A DNA stretch of 64,000 nt from Shinella curvata (GTDB lineage: Bacteria > Pseudomonadota > Alphaproteobacteria > Rhizobiales > Rhizobiaceae): contig NZ_JALJCJ010000002.1 of assembly GCF_022899935.1 (NCBI RefSeq), positions 682,001 to 746,000 of the forward strand, read 5' to 3'. Below the pieces are notes generated by a model. That model was not told where the DNA came from. It saw nothing but the letters and a program-made list of their open reading frames with translations, and searched no databases. The position numbers and the translations under genes are program-made. Positions 17,097 through 25,836 of the stretch are shown piece after piece (within the stretch, counting starts at the first letter, position 1; every line of letters starts with the position of its first letter).

Positions 17097-19430
17097 TTAC
17101 TCGAAGCCCGTCAGCGTCGTATCGCCCACGCGAACGTCGCCGAGCGTGCGGAACATGAGGCGTGCGCCGATCGACCAGTCGTTCGCCGTGGAGTTCGATT
17201 TGTCGCGCGTCTGTTCATAGACGATGGAGAAAACGGTGTCGCGGTCGTCATAGGAGAAGCCGACGCCGTTGCGCGACAGGCTGTGGCTGCGCAGATCGTA
17301 GGTCAGCGACCCGAACACCGACCAGTAATCCCGGAACTTGAAGGCGGCTGCCGTCTGTATTTCGCTGGCATTCCGTGTGAGCCCGTAGTCGGGCTGCGCG
17401 GCGATGCGCGTATAGGTGATCTCGGTTTCGAACCGCGCGCCATCGAACCGCAGCGACGTGTCGGACCGGCGAACGGACAGATCATCCTTGTCGAGCCGGG
17501 CGCTGGAGGCCAGCGAAAGCCCGTTCGGCAGGTCGATGCCGGCCATGCTGACATAGTCGGAGGCATCGGTTTCTAGGCCGGAATTCGCGCCGGCATTGAC
17601 CAGGTCGTCGGTCGCAAAGGAGTTCACGCCGCCGAGATGGAACGACTGGCCCACAATGCTGCGCAGGCGAAGGCCGTTGTCGAAGGTGCCGGTGTAGCGC
17701 ATGCCGACATTGGCGCGCGTGCCGCCCTCGATGCGGTCGAAGCCGGAGAACTTGTCGCGCTCGAAGAGGTTCGTCGCGTCGAACACGAAGCTCTGGGCAT
17801 CCTCGTTCGGCAGGCCGCCGGCATAATCCTCGCTCGGCCGGGCATAGATCTGCGCGATCGGCTCGAAGAGATGCGTGCTGTTGGCGGTCGTCGCGAGGAT
17901 CGGATAGCGCGCTTCCAGACCCGCCGTCAGCATGGTGCGCGTCGCGCTGTCGTCCGTGTTGTAGCTGCCGGCATAGCCGGCAGGCGCCGTCATATCGAGG
18001 CGGTGCAGGTCGCCGCGCGCAGCCAGCATCGGCGTCAGTACAAGGCCGCCCGGCACGATGAACTGGCGCTTCCATTCCAGCTCGCTCGTCAGGCGCGTCG
18101 TGCCGCCTTCAAGCCCGCGGAAGCGGTCGCTGGCGCCGAGCGAATAGAAGTCCGCGAGGTCGCGCTGGATGTTGGTGACGTTCGTGGTGATGCTGAGCTC
18201 GCCGCCGAGCACCGGCTGCGGCACGATGTATTCGTGATCGAGCGTCTGGGCGATGGCCTGCTGACGCTCCAGCTTGCTGTCCGGATCGGCGTCCTGCACG
18301 TCGAAATAGAAGGCGCGCAGGTCGAAGCTGTTGCGGCGGCCAAGGCCCGTCAGGTAGCCCTGGTTCGTGTGGATGCGGTCCTTGAGGCCGTCGAGCTCAT
18401 AGGTACGCGAAAAATTGTTGTCGCTTTGCAGCATCACGTCCCAGCCGAAAGTCCAGCGGGGATTGATCCTGAACTGGCCTTCGGAGGCGACCATGCCGCG
18501 GAAACCGTCGCGCCGGTCGCTCGTATTCTCATCGAAGGACGAGGGGTTCCATTGGTTGATGCCGGCGGCCCGAAGCGTCACGAGGCCATTGTGGAAACGC
18601 TTGCGGAATTCCACTTCGGCGAGGAAGCCCTGGCGGGTCAGGATAGTCGGCGAGACCGTCGCGTCCATATCAGGCGCGAGCGCGAAATAGTAGGGCGTCG
18701 TGATGCCGAGGCCGAGCTTCTGCGCGTAATTGAACTGCGGGAAGAGAAAGCCTGTCTTCCGCTTCACCGTATGGTCCGGCATTTCAAGCACGGGAATGTA
18801 CGCGATCGGCTTGCCGAACATCTCGAATCGCGCCTTTTCGAGGCGGATCGTGTGCGTGCGGCCATTCTGGACGACACGCTCGGCCTTGATTTCCCAGAGC
18901 GAGCGGTGGGTCGGATTGGTGGCGCAGGGCGTGCAGGCGGTATAGACGGCGTGGTTGAGGATCAGTTCCTCGCCGTTGACGCGCTCGCCGCTGTTCGCCG
19001 CTAGCTTGGTGAGGTCGGTTGTCTCGATGCGCAGCGCATTGATGAAGCCGTTGGCGAAGTCGTCCGACAGGTCCATCTCGTCGCCATAGACGCGGTTGCC
19101 GGTCGGCTCGATCAGCTCGATATTGCCGACGGCCCTCAGGCGGCCGGTCTTCTGGTCGTATTCCACCTGCCGGGCGACGAGTTTGTAGCCGCCGTAATTG
19201 ATCTGCACCGCGCCGCGGGCGATCACCTTGTCGGTGTCGTTGTTGTAGACGAGTTCGTTGGCCGCCAGCAGCAGCTTGGCGTCATCGGGAAGATTGGGTT
19301 CCATCGCACCGATATTCGGTGCCTGAGCCTGCGCGGGGAGGGCCGAACCGGACACAATGGCGCACATGGCCGCACCTGCAAGCAGGGCGGCTTTCAACCA
19401 CCGATTCGTTTTGCGGTCACCTGCCGCCAC
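17097..19430 (-). CDS. lptD: LPS-assembly protein LptD
   Basis: LptD forms the outer-membrane beta barrel that inserts lipopolysaccharide into the outer leaflet. The 777-residue protein has a signal peptide ending near residue 36 (LPAQAQA), an OstA/LptA-like N-terminal domain with repeated VIARGAVQINYGGYKL-type strands, and a long C-terminal barrel. A CTPC pair lies near residue 168. The start is GTG at 19430, overlapping the lptG stop by one nucleotide (TAGTG). It is co-oriented with lptF and lptG, placing three LPS transport genes in one operon. Confidence 0.96.
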   Translation of the reverse strand: MAAGDRKTNRWLKAALLAGAAMCAIVSGSALPAQAQAPNIGAMEPNLPDDAKLLLAANELVYNNDTDKVIARGAVQINYGGYKLVARQVEYDQKTGRLRAVGNIELIEPTGNRVYGDEMDLSDDFANGFINALRIETTDLTKLAANSGERVNGEELILNHAVYTACTPCATNPTHRSLWEIKAERVVQNGRTHTIRLEKARFEMFGKPIAYIPVLEMPDHTVKRKTGFLFPQFNYAQKLGLGITTPYYFALAPDMDATVSPTILTRQGFLAEVEFRKRFHNGLVTLRAAGINQWNPSSFDENTSDRRDGFRGMVASEGQFRINPRWTFGWDVMLQSDNNFSRTYELDGLKDRIHTNQGYLTGLGRRNSFDLRAFYFDVQDADPDSKLERQQAIAQTLDHEYIVPQPVLGGELSITTNVTNIQRDLADFYSLGASDRFRGLEGGTTRLTSELEWKRQFIVPGGLVLTPMLAARGDLHRLDMTAPAGYAGSYNTDDSATRTMLTAGLEARYPILATTANSTHLFEPIAQIYARPSEDYAGGLPNEDAQSFVFDATNLFERDKFSGFDRIEGGTRANVGMRYTGTFDNGLRLRSIVGQSFHLGGVNSFATDDLVNAGANSGLETDASDYVSMAGIDLPNGLSLASSARLDKDDLSVRRSDTSLRFDGARFETEITYTRIAAQPDYGLTRNASEIQTAAAFKFRDYWSVFGSLTYDLRSHSLSRNGVGFSYDDRDTVFSIVYEQTRDKSNSTANDWSIGARLMFRTLGDVRVGDTTLTGFE

Positions 19431-20512
19431 TAGCCGTCCTCCTGATGCAGAAGAATCGTCGCACCCAACGACATTGCGACGACCACTGGGAGCCAGGCCG
19501 CAACGAACGGAGGAACAACACCGCTGCTTCCGAATGCTTTCACAAGCACGGTGACGACATAAAGCATGAAGCCGGAAAGGATGCCACCCAGAATCACCGC
19601 ACGTGATTGATTAAACCGGCTAAATTTTAACGATACACAGGCAGCGATCAGCGTCATTGCTACCAGAAGCAGCGGTAGCGAGAGCATGGAATGGAACTGC
19701 GTTTCCATCGCATCGGTGGGGAAGCCGAAGGACTTTGCCGCCTCTATCTTCCGGCCAAGCCTGAAAAACGGAATGGATTCAGGCTTTTCAAGGCTCTCCG
19801 ATACGAATTCCTGTTTCAGGTTGGTACGAAGCTGCACCTCGTCGAGACGAACCGGCAACTCGCCGTTGCGTGTCTCGTGCACGTTCTTAAGCAGCCAGTA
19901 ACCATCTTCCAAAGTCGCCGAATCGGCGTCCTGGCGAAGCACGATGCGATTCTCGTCGTCGAAGTGGATAACGGTGACATTGAGGAGGCGCGTTCCGTTG
20001 TCGAGAACGGCCTTCGCGCCGATGATCGCCTGGTCCCCCTCGTAGATCTGCCGCAGCCACGGAACCGCGTTTTCGGGGCGCGAGGCATTGGTGGCGCCCC
20101 AGCCGGCCTCAAGCTCCAGCGCCTTCTTGGATCCCCAGGCCGCGATCGGGTTGATCGCGAGGACCGCCAGAACGCCGAACAGGAAGGCGCCGATGACGAA
20201 GGGGCGCAGGAACTGCCAGACCGAAATGCCGGCCGCACGCGTGACAACGAGTTCGTAGCGCCGGTTGAGCGAGATGAGTGCCGCCATGCCGGCAAACAGC
20301 GCGACGAAGGGCACCGTCTGCATCAGGATCGTCGGAATGCGCAGCGCCGTCACGACGAGCCCGCTGGAAATCGTATAACCCGGCAGCCCGCCGACCCGGT
20401 TCGACATCTCGCTGAAATCGATGATGAAGATCAGCGAGAATATGCCGAGCAGGAACCAGAAGGTGGTGATGGCGTAGCGGCGGAAAAAGTAGAAGCCGAG
20501 GGTAGGGATCAT
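19430..20512 (-). CDS. lptG: LPS export ABC transporter permease LptG
   Basis: LptG pairs with LptF and the ATPase LptB to extract LPS from the inner membrane. The 360-residue protein has three N-terminal transmembrane helices, a periplasmic jelly-roll domain and three C-terminal helices, as in the YjgP/YjgQ family. The ATG at 20512 overlaps the lptF stop by four nucleotides (ATGA), which fixes the start and implies coupling. Confidence 0.95.
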   Translation of the reverse strand: MIPTLGFYFFRRYAITTFWFLLGIFSLIFIIDFSEMSNRVGGLPGYTISSGLVVTALRIPTILMQTVPFVALFAGMAALISLNRRYELVVTRAAGISVWQFLRPFVIGAFLFGVLAVLAINPIAAWGSKKALELEAGWGATNASRPENAVPWLRQIYEGDQAIIGAKAVLDNGTRLLNVTVIHFDDENRIVLRQDADSATLEDGYWLLKNVHETRNGELPVRLDEVQLRTNLKQEFVSESLEKPESIPFFRLGRKIEAAKSFGFPTDAMETQFHSMLSLPLLLVAMTLIAACVSLKFSRFNQSRAVILGGILSGFMLYVVTVLVKAFGSSGVVPPFVAAWLPVVVAMSLGATILLHQEDG

Positions 20513-21693
20513 GGATGGCCACTCTTGCCGGAGGAGGCCTGGTTGCCCCTGTTCAACCGCGCCAGCACGCGATCGCGCAGGTCCGTCAGCCGTTCGCCGA
20601 AGCTGACGGGCAGTTCCAGGGTCTTGTTGCGGCCGAGATGATGGATGGCAAGCGCCGCGGTGGCGATGGGAACGAGGTACATGATGATGACGAAGGTGAC
20701 GGAACCCTCCGCATTGTTCGCCGCGTAGAAACTGATCCAGCGCACGAAGAGCGCCGTCAGCAGCGCGGTGATCATCGGGTGCACGCGTGCCTCGCGATGC
20801 GAGCGCGCATCCGCGCTGACGACGAGGGCGATGAGCCCGAAGACCGTCGGGAAAAGCCATTCCGTGAAGCGGCGGTGCAGTTCCGCCGTGAACGAGCCGG
20901 GCTCCTTCTTGTAATGGGGATCGTCCGGGTCGGGGTTGAACAGATAGAACAGGTCGCGATCCTTGGCGCGGATGTTCGATGCGCCGGCGCTCTGGGTCAG
21001 GTCCGCGAGATCGAAGGCGTAGGAATCGAACTTGATGATCGAGACATTGCCGTCCGGCAGCTTGCGGTGCACCTCGCCGTCCTTCATGACCAGCGCCGAA
21101 CTGTTCTCGTCCACCGCGCCCTCGCGTGCATAATAGACCATCTCGAAGCGTGGATCGCGCGTATCGGCAACGAAGAGGCCGTGCAGCACGCCGCCGTTGC
21201 GGCGCTGCGCCACCTGCACATAGAGGCCGTCGGCGATCTTGCGGAAGGTGTTTTCCTGCACCACGGCGGACAGCATGTCCGCATGGGCCGTGGCGATCAT
21301 CTTGCGCACGGCCATGCGCGAATAGGGCTCGACGAAGTTGTCGACGGCGAAGGAAACCAAGCTCATCGCCACGGCGAGCATCATCACCGGGCGGATGATC
21401 GTCATGCGTGAGCTGCCGGCCGAATTCAGCACCGTCAGCTCCGAATCCGAGTTCATGACGGTCAATGTCTGCGCGACGCCGATGACCAGCGCGAAGGGCA
21501 GGATGATCGGCACGACCGAGGGCAGGATGAGTGTTGCCAGCTTCAGGAAGGCGAAGGTCGACTGGCCGCTGTCCGTGACGAGGTTGATGTTGGTCAGGGC
21601 CTGCGTCACCCAGACGATGCCGAGCAGGGGGACGAGCGTGGCGACGAACATGAGCGACGCCCGCCGCAAGATATAGCGCTCGATCAATTTCAT
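20509..21693 (-). CDS. lptF: LPS export ABC transporter permease LptF
   Basis: A 394-residue YjgP/YjgQ-family permease with the same helix-jelly roll-helix architecture as LptG. MKLIERYILRRASL at the N-terminus and the segment SDSELTVLNSAG, the coupling helix region, are typical. It is the first gene of lptF-lptG-lptD-surA-pdxA-rsmA and is divergent from pepA, with 271 nt between the starts. Confidence 0.95.
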   Translation of the reverse strand: MKLIERYILRRASLMFVATLVPLLGIVWVTQALTNINLVTDSGQSTFAFLKLATLILPSVVPIILPFALVIGVAQTLTVMNSDSELTVLNSAGSSRMTIIRPVMMLAVAMSLVSFAVDNFVEPYSRMAVRKMIATAHADMLSAVVQENTFRKIADGLYVQVAQRRNGGVLHGLFVADTRDPRFEMVYYAREGAVDENSSALVMKDGEVHRKLPDGNVSIIKFDSYAFDLADLTQSAGASNIRAKDRDLFYLFNPDPDDPHYKKEPGSFTAELHRRFTEWLFPTVFGLIALVVSADARSHREARVHPMITALLTALFVRWISFYAANNAEGSVTFVIIMYLVPIATAALAIHHLGRNKTLELPVSFGERLTDLRDRVLARLNRGNQASSGKSGHP

Positions 21694-21964
21694 CGTTTAG
21701 TCCGCGTTTCCGACAAGCGGCTCCGGTTCATGACGCCCGTCGCAACTGGATGGGCATATAAGCTTTCTTGAGGCTGATGCCATAGCGGAGATCCTCCGCC
21801 GACAAGGAAAATTTATGGCGAACAAGCATGCCTAACACTCTGTAAACAAGGTCTCGCATCTTGCCAAGCGCCGCAAAAGCGACAAGGAATTGATGCGATT
21901 TGCGGTCTTCCGGGGTGATCCCAGGGCGCTCACTGGCCGAACGGCCCCCATGCGGAGTAAATTC

Positions 21965-23455
21965 ATGGCTTCCACCTTCGATATCGGTTTTGCAAAGACG
22001 GCGCGCGTTTCCGGGGGGCTTGCGATCCTTCTGCAGGTGGCTGGAGAGGCCGCAGCGGGAATCGGCGATGTCGATCCGGACGGTGCGGTCGGCCGCGCCG
22101 CCGGCATTGCGAAGTTCACCGGCAAGGCCTTGAAGGCACTCGACGTTCTCGCGCCGCACGGCGCGTCTGCCGATCGTATCGTCCTGCTCGGCCTTGGTGA
22201 CGCGGACAAGCTGACGGCCTATGACTGGCTGAAGGCCGGCGGGGCGGCGGCCGCGAAGATCCGTGGGGCGGACAAGGCCACCGTCTATCTCGACGCGCCG
22301 GGTGTCGTCGTCACCGCCAGGAACGTTGCTGACTTCGCCCTTGGCATGCAGCTCGGCGCCTACAGCTTCGATACCTACAAGACGAAGAAGGCCGACGAGG
22401 AGGAGACAAAAAACGGCAAGGCCGTGAAGGTGGCGCTCGTCACCGCCGTCGCTACCGCCGCCAAGAAGGCGAACGAGGTTTCCGATGCCGTCGCCGAGGG
22501 CGTGATTCTGGCCCGCAACCTCGTCAATGAACCGGCCAACGTGCTCGGCCCGGTCGAGTTCGCCGACAGGGCCAAGGCGCTCGAAAAGCTGGGCGTCGAG
22601 GTGGATGTCCTGACCGAGCGGGATATGAAGAAGCTCGGCATGGCGGCGCTGCTCGGCGTTGCCCAGGGCTCCGTACGCCCGCCGCGCCTTGCCGTGATGC
22701 ACTGGAAGGGCGGCAAGGAGAAGGATCGCCCGATCGCCTTTATCGGCAAGGGCGTCGTCTTCGATTCGGGCGGCATCTCGATCAAGCAGGCTGCCGGCAT
22801 GGAGGACATGAAGGGCGACATGGGTGGTGCGGCGGCCGTCATCGGCCTCATGCACACGCTCGCCGCCCGCAAGGCCAAGGCCAATGTCGTCGGCATTCTC
22901 GGCCTTGTGGAAAACATGCCTGACGGAAACGCCCAGCGTCCCGGCGATATCGTGAAATCCATGTCCGGCCAGACGATCGAGATCATCAACACCGATGCCG
23001 AAGGCCGTCTCGTGCTGTGCGATGCGCTCTGGTACTGCAACGAAACCTTCAAGCCGCAGTTCATGGTCAATCTCGCGACGCTGACCGGCGCGGTCATGGT
23101 CGCGCTCGGCAGCCACCATGCCGGCCTGTTCTCCAATGACGACACGCTGTCCGGCCGTCTCACCGCCGCCGGTCTTGCGACGAACGAACGCCTGTGGCGC
23201 CTGCCGCTCGGCCGCGAATACGACAAGATGATCGACAGCAAGTTCGCCGATATGAAGAACACCGGCGGCCGTTATGCCGGCTCGATCACCGCCGCGCAGT
23301 TCCTGCAGCGTTTCGTCAAGGATACGCCCTGGGCGCATCTCGACATCGCCGGCACCGCTCTGGGTTCGCCGACCGACGAGATCAACCAGTCCTGGAGTTC
23401 CGGCTTCGGCGTGCGCCTGCTCGACGAGCTGGTGCGTGCGAATTACGAAGGGTGA
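21965..23455 (+). CDS. pepA: Leucyl aminopeptidase
   Basis: A 496-residue M17 cytosolic aminopeptidase that removes N-terminal residues from peptides using two metal ions. K262 in [10 protein letters not shown], the [10 protein letters not shown] segment and the signature NTDAEGRL (342-349) carry the metal ligands and catalytic residues. The ATG at 21965 with GGAG eight nucleotides upstream is preferred over the in-frame ATG at 21950. It is followed directly by holC. Confidence 0.95.
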   Translation: MASTFDIGFAKTARVSGGLAILLQVAGEAAAGIGDVDPDGAVGRAAGIAKFTGKALKALDVLAPHGASADRIVLLGLGDADKLTAYDWLKAGGAAAAKIRGADKATVYLDAPGVVVTARNVADFALGMQLGAYSFDTYKTKKADEEETKNGKAVKVALVTAVATAAKKANEVSDAVAEGVILARNLVNEPANVLGPVEFADRAKALEKLGVEVDVLTERDMKKLGMAALLGVAQGSVRPPRLAVMHWKGGKEKDRPIAFIGKGVVFDSGGISIKQAAGMEDMKGDMGGAAAVIGLMHTLAARKAKANVVGILGLVENMPDGNAQRPGDIVKSMSGQTIEIINTDAEGRLVLCDALWYCNETFKPQFMVNLATLTGAVMVALGSHHAGLFSNDDTLSGRLTAAGLATNERLWRLPLGREYDKMIDSKFADMKNTGGRYAGSITAAQFLQRFVKDTPWAHLDIAGTALGSPTDEINQSWSSGFGVRLLDELVRANYEG

Positions 23456-23462
23456 GGAGAGG

Positions 23463-23912
23463 GTGAGCGAAGTCCTCTTCTATCATCTGACCGAATCGAA
23501 GCTTGAGGACGCGCTGCCGCCGCTCCTGGACAAGAGCCTCGAGCGTGGCTGGCGCGTCGTCGTGCAGACGGGCGATGCGGAGCGCCGCGACGCGCTCGAC
23601 ACGCATCTGTGGACATTTCGCGAGGACAGTTTCCTGCCGCACGGCACCGACGAGCAGGCCTTCGCGGCCGAGCAGCCGGTGCTGCTGACGACCACGCCGG
23701 ACAATGCGAATGCCGCGACCGTACGTTTTCTCGTCGCGGGCGCCGAGCCGCCGCCGCTCGATGTCTATGAACGCGTCATCTTCATGTTCGACGGCTACGA
23801 TCAGGCGGAGGTCGAGACGGCGCGCGCGCACTGGAAGCGCCTGAAGGGCGAGGGGCACCAGCTCACCTACTGGCAGCAGAACAGCGACGGCCGCTGGATG
23901 AAGAAGGCCTGA
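23463..23912 (+). CDS. holC: DNA polymerase III subunit chi
   Basis: Chi links the clamp loader to single-stranded DNA-binding protein. The 149-residue protein starts at a GTG at 23463 and contains FYHLTESKLEDALPPLLDKSLERGW, LDTHLWTFREDSFLPHG and the C-terminal HWKRLKGEGHQLTYWQQNSDGRW, all typical of alphaproteobacterial HolC. The pepA-holC pair is conserved. It ends three nucleotides from the convergent HxlR gene. Confidence 0.93.
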   Translation: MSEVLFYHLTESKLEDALPPLLDKSLERGWRVVVQTGDAERRDALDTHLWTFREDSFLPHGTDEQAFAAEQPVLLTTTPDNANAATVRFLVAGAEPPPLDVYERVIFMFDGYDQAEVETARAHWKRLKGEGHQLTYWQQNSDGRWMKKA

Positions 23913-23915
23913 GCC

Positions 23916-24287
23916 TCAGCGTTCGCCGCCCGCGCCGTCATAGGCTTTCTGGGCGTCCAGCACCGCCTCCATGTGTCGTTCCGCCCAATGGGCGATCGCC
24001 GCGACGGTTTCCTTGAGTGTCGCCCCAAGCGGCGTCAGTGCGTATTCGACGGTCACGGGGATGGTCGGATGGACCGTGCGCGAGACGAGGCCGTCCCGTT
24101 CCAGCTTCTTCAGGGTCTGCGACAACGCCTTTTGCGAGATGCCCCTGATGTCGCGCTTCAGGTGGTTGAAACGCATCGGCCCATGTTTCACCCGGTCGAG
24201 GATGAGCAGCGCCCATTTGTCGGCGAGCCGGTCGAGAACCTGCCGTGTCGGGCAGTTTTCTTCATAGATATCATAAATATACGCCAT
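23916..24287 (-). CDS. HxlR family transcriptional regulator
   Basis: A 123-residue winged-helix regulator with the HxlR signature: an N-terminal cysteine (ENCPTRQVLDRLADKWALLIL) and the recognition region MRFNHLKRDIRGISQKALSQTLKKLERDGLV. HxlR proteins often sense electrophiles or thiol stress through that cysteine and control a divergent oxidoreductase. Here the divergent gene is an NmrA-type quinone reductase, an arrangement like ytfH-ytfG in E. coli. The target is inferred from position. Confidence 0.92.
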   Translation of the reverse strand: MAYIYDIYEENCPTRQVLDRLADKWALLILDRVKHGPMRFNHLKRDIRGISQKALSQTLKKLERDGLVSRTVHPTIPVTVEYALTPLGATLKETVAAIAHWAERHMEAVLDAQKAYDGAGGER

Positions 24288-24313
24288 CGTGCCGTGACCT
24301 CGCTCGGGCGCTG

Positions 24314-24392
24314 GTTTCCAAGGGGAAACTACCGGAGTTCAAAGTGCCTCCTTACGCCGATTTCCTTTCTTCATTATGTATCATTTCGAAAT
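24314..24392. promoter_or_regulatory. Candidate operators between hxlR and the NmrA gene
   Basis: The 136-nt divergent gap contains GTTTCC-AAGG-GGAAAC (24314-24329) and the perfect palindrome ATTTCGAAAT (24383-24392). The gap becomes AT-rich toward the NmrA gene, with ATTATA near 24404. They are plausible HxlR sites, but nothing in the sequence proves which is bound. Confidence 0.35.
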
Positions 24393-24423
24393 CAGGTTTC
24401 AAAATTATACCAAGGAGAGAGAA

Positions 24424-25263
24424 ATGGCAGGCAAGATTCTGGTTCTCGGCGCCACGGGCAACGTCGGTACGCCGCTGGTGAAGGCCCTCGTTGCAAAGGG
24501 TGAAAGCGTGAGGGCGGCAACCCGCTCGGGCAGGGCCGTGGCCGGGGCGGAAGGCGTTGTCTTCGATTATGCCGATACCGCAACCTTCGCTGCCGCCTTC
24601 GAAGGCGTCGATCGCGCCTATGTCATGCTGCCGGCCGGCTATGTGGACGCCAAGGCGTTGCTGCTCCCCGTCATCGAGGCCGCCGCGGCGCGCAAGGTGA
24701 AGGTGGTGTTCCAGAGCGTTTTCGGCGTCGATGCGGATGACAGCATTCCCTATCGCCAGGTGGAGATCGCGCTGGAAAAAACCGGCACGCCCTATGTCAT
24801 CCTGCGGCCGAACTGGTTTTCCGACAATTTCCACACCTACTGGAAGGCCGGCATCGCCCACGGCACGATCGCGGTCCCGGCCGGCGAGGGCAAGTCGAGC
24901 TTCATCGATGTGCGCGATATTGCCGACAGCGCTGCCGCCGCACTGACCTCCGGTGCCTTCGACAACAGGGCCTTCAACCTGACCGGCCCCGAGGCCTTGG
25001 GCTACGCCGAGGCGGCAAAGCTCCTGTCCGAGATAACAGGCAAGCCCGTCGCCTATCAGCCGGTGGATGACGCGACCTTCGTCGGGATTCTGACGGGTGC
25101 GGGTGTGCCCGACGACTATGCCAACTTCCTCGCCGCCATCTTCCATCCCGTCCGCGAGGGTTGGACGGCGCCGGTGTCCGATGCCGTGCAGACCCTGACC
25201 GGCCACGCCCCGCGCTCGCTTGCTGCCTATGCGGCCGACAATGTGGCGGCCCTCAAGGCATAG
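24424..25263 (+). CDS. NmrA-type NAD(P)-binding oxidoreductase, QorB-like
   Basis: A 279-residue atypical SDR. The dinucleotide-binding motif is VLGATGNVGTPLV near the N-terminus, followed by NmrA-like segments VVFQSVFGVDADDS and YVILRPNWFSDNF. AAGGAGAG precedes the ATG at 24424. Relatives include NAD(P)H:quinone oxidoreductase QorB and regulatory NmrA proteins that bind cofactor without catalysis. Pairing with a divergent HxlR regulator favours a quinone or electrophile reductase. Confidence 0.87.
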   Translation: MAGKILVLGATGNVGTPLVKALVAKGESVRAATRSGRAVAGAEGVVFDYADTATFAAAFEGVDRAYVMLPAGYVDAKALLLPVIEAAAARKVKVVFQSVFGVDADDSIPYRQVEIALEKTGTPYVILRPNWFSDNFHTYWKAGIAHGTIAVPAGEGKSSFIDVRDIADSAAAALTSGAFDNRAFNLTGPEALGYAEAAKLLSEITGKPVAYQPVDDATFVGILTGAGVPDDYANFLAAIFHPVREGWTAPVSDAVQTLTGHAPRSLAAYAADNVAALKA

Positions 25264-25344
25264 GCGCCGTCTGGGCGGCAGCTCCGGCTGCCGCCATCTT
25301 TCGATGCGACAATGACCCATGTCGCCTTGCGAAAACCAGTTTGT

Positions 25345-25356
25345 GGGTATATACCC
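25345..25356. promoter_or_regulatory. MarR-type operator 1
   Basis: GGGTATATACCC is a perfect 12-bp palindrome ending seven nucleotides before the ATG of the MarR gene. A near-identical copy lies before the downstream transporter (25781-25792). This suggests autoregulation. Confidence 0.6.
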
Positions 25357-25362
25357 GAAAAA

Positions 25363-25764
25363 ATGAACAAGGATATCTGCCACTGCATTGTGCTGCGCAA
25401 GGCATCGCGAAGGGTCTCGTCCTATTATGACGAGGCCCTGGCGCCGCTGGGCGTGAACATTGCCCAGTTCAGCCTGTTGCGCCACATCAGCCGCATGGCG
25501 CCGGTCTCGCTCACCGACCTCGGTGCGCGCGTCGAGCTCGACCGCTCGACGGTCGGCCGCAATGCTAAGGTTCTGGAGCGTATGGGGCTGGTGGACATCC
25601 GTTCCGGCAAGGACCAGCGGGAAGCCACTTTGACCGTAAGCGAGGCAGGCCAGGCGATTCTGAGGGAAGGGGCGCCGCTCTGGGATTCCGTGCAGGACGC
25701 GATCGAAGCGCGCCTCGGCCCTGACGGTGCCGACCGGTTGCGGGAGCTTCTCGCCGCACTCTGA
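25363..25764 (+). CDS. MarR family transcriptional regulator
   Basis: A 133-residue winged-helix repressor. The DNA-binding region is PVSLTDLGARVELDRSTVGRNAKVLERMGLV, followed by the wing IRSGKDQREATLTVSEAG. The ATG at 25363 is chosen because translation from an upstream ATG would run through the palindromic operator. A cysteine pair in the N-terminal ICHCIVLRKAS could be a redox or metal sensor, but that is speculation. The same operator type recurs before the MFS gene, so the regulator probably controls both. Confidence 0.92.
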   Translation: MNKDICHCIVLRKASRRVSSYYDEALAPLGVNIAQFSLLRHISRMAPVSLTDLGARVELDRSTVGRNAKVLERMGLVDIRSGKDQREATLTVSEAGQAILREGAPLWDSVQDAIEARLGPDGADRLRELLAAL

Positions 25765-25780
25765 TTTTTTGCTCATAAAG

Positions 25781-25792
25781 GGGTATCTACCC
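25781..25792. promoter_or_regulatory. MarR-type operator 2
   Basis: GGGTATCTACCC matches operator 1 at 11 of 12 positions. It lies between the marR stop and the MFS start, 44 nt before the ATG. Confidence 0.6.
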
Positions 25793-25836
25793 GTAAATTG
25801 GCCGCTCTGCCGGCACCCAGGAAAGGGACTTTGAAC

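Noticed and set aside
21694-21964. A small gene in the lptF-pepA gap
   Set aside because: Short open frames exist but none has a credible ribosome binding site or coding character. It is more likely a divergent promoter region, in which I could not select a promoter.
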